A stretch of 8,695 nt of DNA from Victivallales bacterium (GTDB lineage Bacteria > Verrucomicrobiota > Lentisphaeria > Oligosphaerales > Oligosphaeraceae). Below are positions 7,322-8,695 of this stretch, in pieces. Numbering within the stretch: position 1 is the stretch's first letter; the number at the start of each line of letters is the position of its first letter. Position numbers and translations under genes: made by a program. The stretch covers positions 1-8,695 of the forward strand of contig JAFRLP010000091.1 in NCBI GenBank assembly GCA_017431185.1, given 5' to 3'. The notes beneath the pieces were generated by a model that was not told the origin of the DNA, ran no database searches, and saw only the letters and a list, made by a program, of their open reading frames with translations.

Positions 7322-8191
7322 TTACCTCTCTTCTTCTTTCACAAACTGCATCCGACACCAGCCACACCCGCCCTCGTTGAAATGCCCCACGTTGACATAG
7401 GGCAGATAGGCCAGCAATGGAAGGAACGGTTGGAAATCCCCGCGGTAGCGCATCTCGCCGACAAAACCGCCAATCCGCTGGACATGCAACGAACGCGTGC
7501 TCATCCGTTCCGCCGCCATCCGTCCCCCTGTCACCTTCAAATGCCCCACCTGCAACGCCCGTTCCTCCAGCTCCCTCCAGTCCAGACCGATGTCCAGCGT
7601 CCCGTCACCATACAGCGCGTCAAGCTCCCTCAGCCGAGCGGCCAAACGCAAAATCAAAGGCGCGAACGGCACCTCCTTCTCAAAACACTGCCGACGATAG
7701 GACAGACGATTGCACGGGGTCACAAACTGAACCGCCAAATCCCCGCCATCATACGCTGGCGCCTGCGGCTGCACCTCCCGAGACGACACCAGCAGGCATT
7801 GGCACTCCTGGCGATTCCCCCCAACTCCCATATTGGCCATGACCTCCATCACATAATGGAACAGACGCGCACATTCACCACCTCTGCCAAACAATGTCAA
7901 ATCCAACAGAAAACTGCAATGGTCAGGACGACTGTACCATCCGCGCATCTGATAGTGACGCGCCACATCTTGATTCTGGACCTGCGGATAATTCCCATCA
8001 TTTTCGGGCTTGAACAAATGCTTGTACAGCATGACCTGGCTGGACAAGTCTTCGACCCCGCTATCCCGTGCCAGAACCTGCGCCAGCGCATAACCAAACG
8101 CACCGCGCAGCGTCACCGACGGAATCAGGCGGTGAAACCGCAACGGTGACCGAGCGGAAAATTCGTAGCGCTGGATTTGCAACGTCAGCAT
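7322..8191 (-). CDS. cas6: Cas6-family CRISPR RNA endoribonuclease
   Basis: A 289-residue RAMP protein that probably cuts the repeats of pre-crRNA to make the guides for the effector encoded downstream. The N-terminal domain has the RAMP start with PSVTLRGAFGYAL (residues 24-36). The C-terminal half fits the Cas6 C-terminal domain (PF10040, DUF2276): VQFVTPCNRL (154-163), a helical stretch around 176-214, then GGFVGEMRYRGDF (241-253) and a closing Gly-rich loop VGHFNEGGCGWCRM (268-281). Length is usual for Cas6. I cannot assign catalytic residues with confidence; H20 and the Tyr/Lys residues near the C-terminus are candidates only. The start ATG follows the ring nuclease-like stop by 6 nt, and the Shine-Dalgarno GGGAG overlaps that gene's last codons. 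A 34-nt gap separates it from cas10. A Cas6 in the same operon suggests a dedicated array nearby, but none is in the window. Confidence 0.85.
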   Translation of the reverse strand: MLTLQIQRYEFSARSPLRFHRLIPSVTLRGAFGYALAQVLARDSGVEDLSSQVMLYKHLFKPENDGNYPQVQNQDVARHYQMRGWYSRPDHCSFLLDLTLFGRGGECARLFHYVMEVMANMGVGGNRQECQCLLVSSREVQPQAPAYDGGDLAVQFVTPCNRLSYRRQCFEKEVPFAPLILRLAARLRELDALYGDGTLDIGLDWRELEERALQVGHLKVTGGRMAAERMSTRSLHVQRIGGFVGEMRYRGDFQPFLPLLAYLPYVNVGHFNEGGCGWCRMQFVKEEER

Positions 8192-8197
8192 CTCCCC

Positions 8198-8578
8198 TCA
8201 CTCCCACGTCATCCGCAGCACCTGCCAGCGCACTATCCGAGATGCCTCCACCTCCTCCCCCACTGCCGGACGGTACCCCGCCTCGTACTCCCCTGACAAC
8301 ACCCAGCACTCCCGATACGATTGGCCGCCCAGGCTCGGATAACCATCCGCATCCAAAGTCACCGCTGGACGCGCCACCGACGGACGCAAATCATGCCCGC
8401 ACACCGACTGCGCCGCCGCCAGCGTGTTCTCATGCCCCCAATACGACACCCAGCCCCCCTCCGCCAGGCGCGCCCGATACTCCTCCAGCCCACGCGGCTC
8501 TATCACCACCCGTCGGCGAACCAGCCCCAACGGAAAACTGTTGCCCGTCAAAAATCCCTGCCTCTTCCTGTCCTCCAT
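8198..8578 (-). CDS. Putative ring nuclease, AcrIII-1/Crn2-like (DUF1874, STIV B116-like)
   Basis: This 126-residue protein resembles the DUF1874 family, whose characterised members (viral AcrIII-1 and cellular Crn2) degrade cyclic tetra-adenylate and shut down type III CRISPR signalling. Visible matches are an N-terminal FLTGNSFPL (residues 9-17) like the family's FLTNAFS start; SYWGHENT (45-52) like the family's IGHxxT, with H49 at nearly the same position as catalytic H47 of SIRV1 gp29; a CG at 60-61 and R70 about where gp29 has CG and R66; and a closing strand with RWQVLR (117-122). Differences are a longer middle segment (about 76-95, with RECWVLS) and, by my hand alignment, Glu97 where gp29 has R85. 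The start is firm: AGGAG lies 6 nt before the ATG and an in-frame TAG lies just upstream. The stop is 6 nt before cas6, so the genes are co-transcribed. Family membership is by eye; cA4 cleavage is inferred. It could also be a related CRISPR accessory protein with another role. Confidence 0.6.
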   Translation of the reverse strand: MEDRKRQGFLTGNSFPLGLVRRRVVIEPRGLEEYRARLAEGGWVSYWGHENTLAAAQSVCGHDLRPSVARPAVTLDADGYPSLGGQSYRECWVLSGEYEAGYRPAVGEEVEASRIVRWQVLRMTWE

Positions 8579-8613
8579 GCAATACTCCTATTTTGCTCGT
8601 CTTTCACAACGAC

Positions 8614-8631
8614 ACGTTTGCTCCCAAACAT
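8614..8631 (-). other. Short hairpin in the 56-nt gap upstream of the ring nuclease-like gene
   Basis: On the minus strand a 7-bp stem (5 Watson-Crick pairs at its core, then one G-U pair and one A-T pair) encloses a GGAG loop, starting 3 nt after the upstream TGA. No U-run follows, so it is not a standard intrinsic terminator. It could be a weak mRNA structure between cistrons or chance. I see no convincing -35/-10 pair in the rest of the gap. Confidence 0.25.
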
Positions 8632-8634
8632 TCC

Positions 8635-8695
8635 TCACTCTCCATACACCTTTCCCGACTCAAAATCCGTCATGTGCTCCGCCAACTGCCGGATC
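8635..8695 (-). CDS. C-terminal tail of an unidentified upstream gene (partial)
   Basis: An open frame enters from the right edge and ends at a TGA (plus-strand tca at 8635-8637). It gives 19 complete residues, ending in ESGKVYGE. The preceding codon is cut by the window edge. The tail is mildly acidic and too short to place in a family. It lies 56 nt upstream of the ring nuclease-like gene on the same strand, so it could be the previous gene of the operon. In type III loci a ring nuclease gene often sits beside a cyclic-oligoadenylate-activated effector of the Csx1/Csm6/Can type, so that is one possibility. Nothing in these residues proves it. The frame could also be chance, although its stop sits in the same GGAGAGTGAGG context seen at another gene junction in this operon. 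Confidence 0.45.
   Translation of the reverse strand, partial: IRQLAEHMTDFESGKVYGE

Noticed and set aside
7288..7330. Possible intrinsic terminator at the T9 run after cas6.
   Set aside because: The preceding sequence is purine-rich and forms no stable stem, and the next gene starts 20 nt further on with a good ribosome binding site.
6340..8149. Two plus-strand open frames of about 300 codons each, opposite cas10 and cas6.
   Set aside because: Both are low-complexity, Arg/His/Pro-rich translations antisense to genes with intact diagnostic motifs.
8198..8578. Csx16, Csx20 or Csx3 type ring nuclease as the identity of the small protein.
   Set aside because: I see none of the starts or motifs I associate with those families; the GH-x-x-T motif and its position fit DUF1874 better.
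1..8695. CRISPR repeats, tRNA genes, insertion sequence ends or phage attachment sites.
   Set aside because: No regularly spaced repeats, cloverleaf, transposase motif or terminal inverted repeats were seen; nearly every base is within a cas-type coding frame.

Overview
The window is almost wholly one minus-strand operon encoding a type III CRISPR-Cas effector. Read 5'->3' on the minus strand (right to left) it holds: the tail of an unidentified upstream gene; a small protein resembling the AcrIII-1/Crn2 (DUF1874, STIV B116-like) cyclic-oligoadenylate ring nucleases; a Cas6-type crRNA endonuclease; a compact Cas10 with an intact GGDD motif and no HD domain; a 714-residue Cas7-Cas5(Csx10)-Cas11-like fusion; a double Cas7 protein (Cas7-2x); a Csx19-like protein; and a Cas7 protein with a large insertion (TIGR03986-like), which runs off the left edge. 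This gene set and these fusions match the III-D variant usually called III-Dv, known from Synechocystis. The match comes from reading motifs by eye; no search was run.

The genes are tightly packed, with gaps of 3 to 34 nt, one ATGA stop/start overlap, and a purine-rich Shine-Dalgarno sequence before each start, so one polycistronic mRNA is likely. The longest gene-free stretch is 56 nt (8579-8634). There is no stretch over 300 nt without a gene, and no CRISPR array, cas1/cas2, tRNA, rRNA, transposase or convincing terminator. The long plus-strand reading frames are shadows of the cas genes.

Proposed working model: Cas6 cuts pre-crRNA from an array outside the window. The Cas7 units in the fusion, in Cas7-2x and in the insertion protein form the crRNA-bound backbone. 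Asp residues in the fusion (D27) and in Cas7-2x (D30, and D256 or D258) could cut target RNA. Csx19 is an accessory subunit. Cas10 lacks the HD nuclease and would act mainly by making cyclic oligoadenylate through GGDD. The ring nuclease-like protein at the operon head would switch this signal off. The signal-activated effector is not in the window; the truncated gene at the right edge is a candidate.

The most interesting points are the divergent ring nuclease candidate (it keeps the catalytic-type His but apparently not an important Arg), the condensed III-Dv layout, and a Shine-Dalgarno/ATG pair inside the fusion gene that could produce a free Cas11-sized small subunit of 142 residues.

The sequence is moderately GC-rich and uses AGGAG-type ribosome binding sites, so it is probably bacterial. 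I cannot assign a phylum. Much of the proof lies outside the window.
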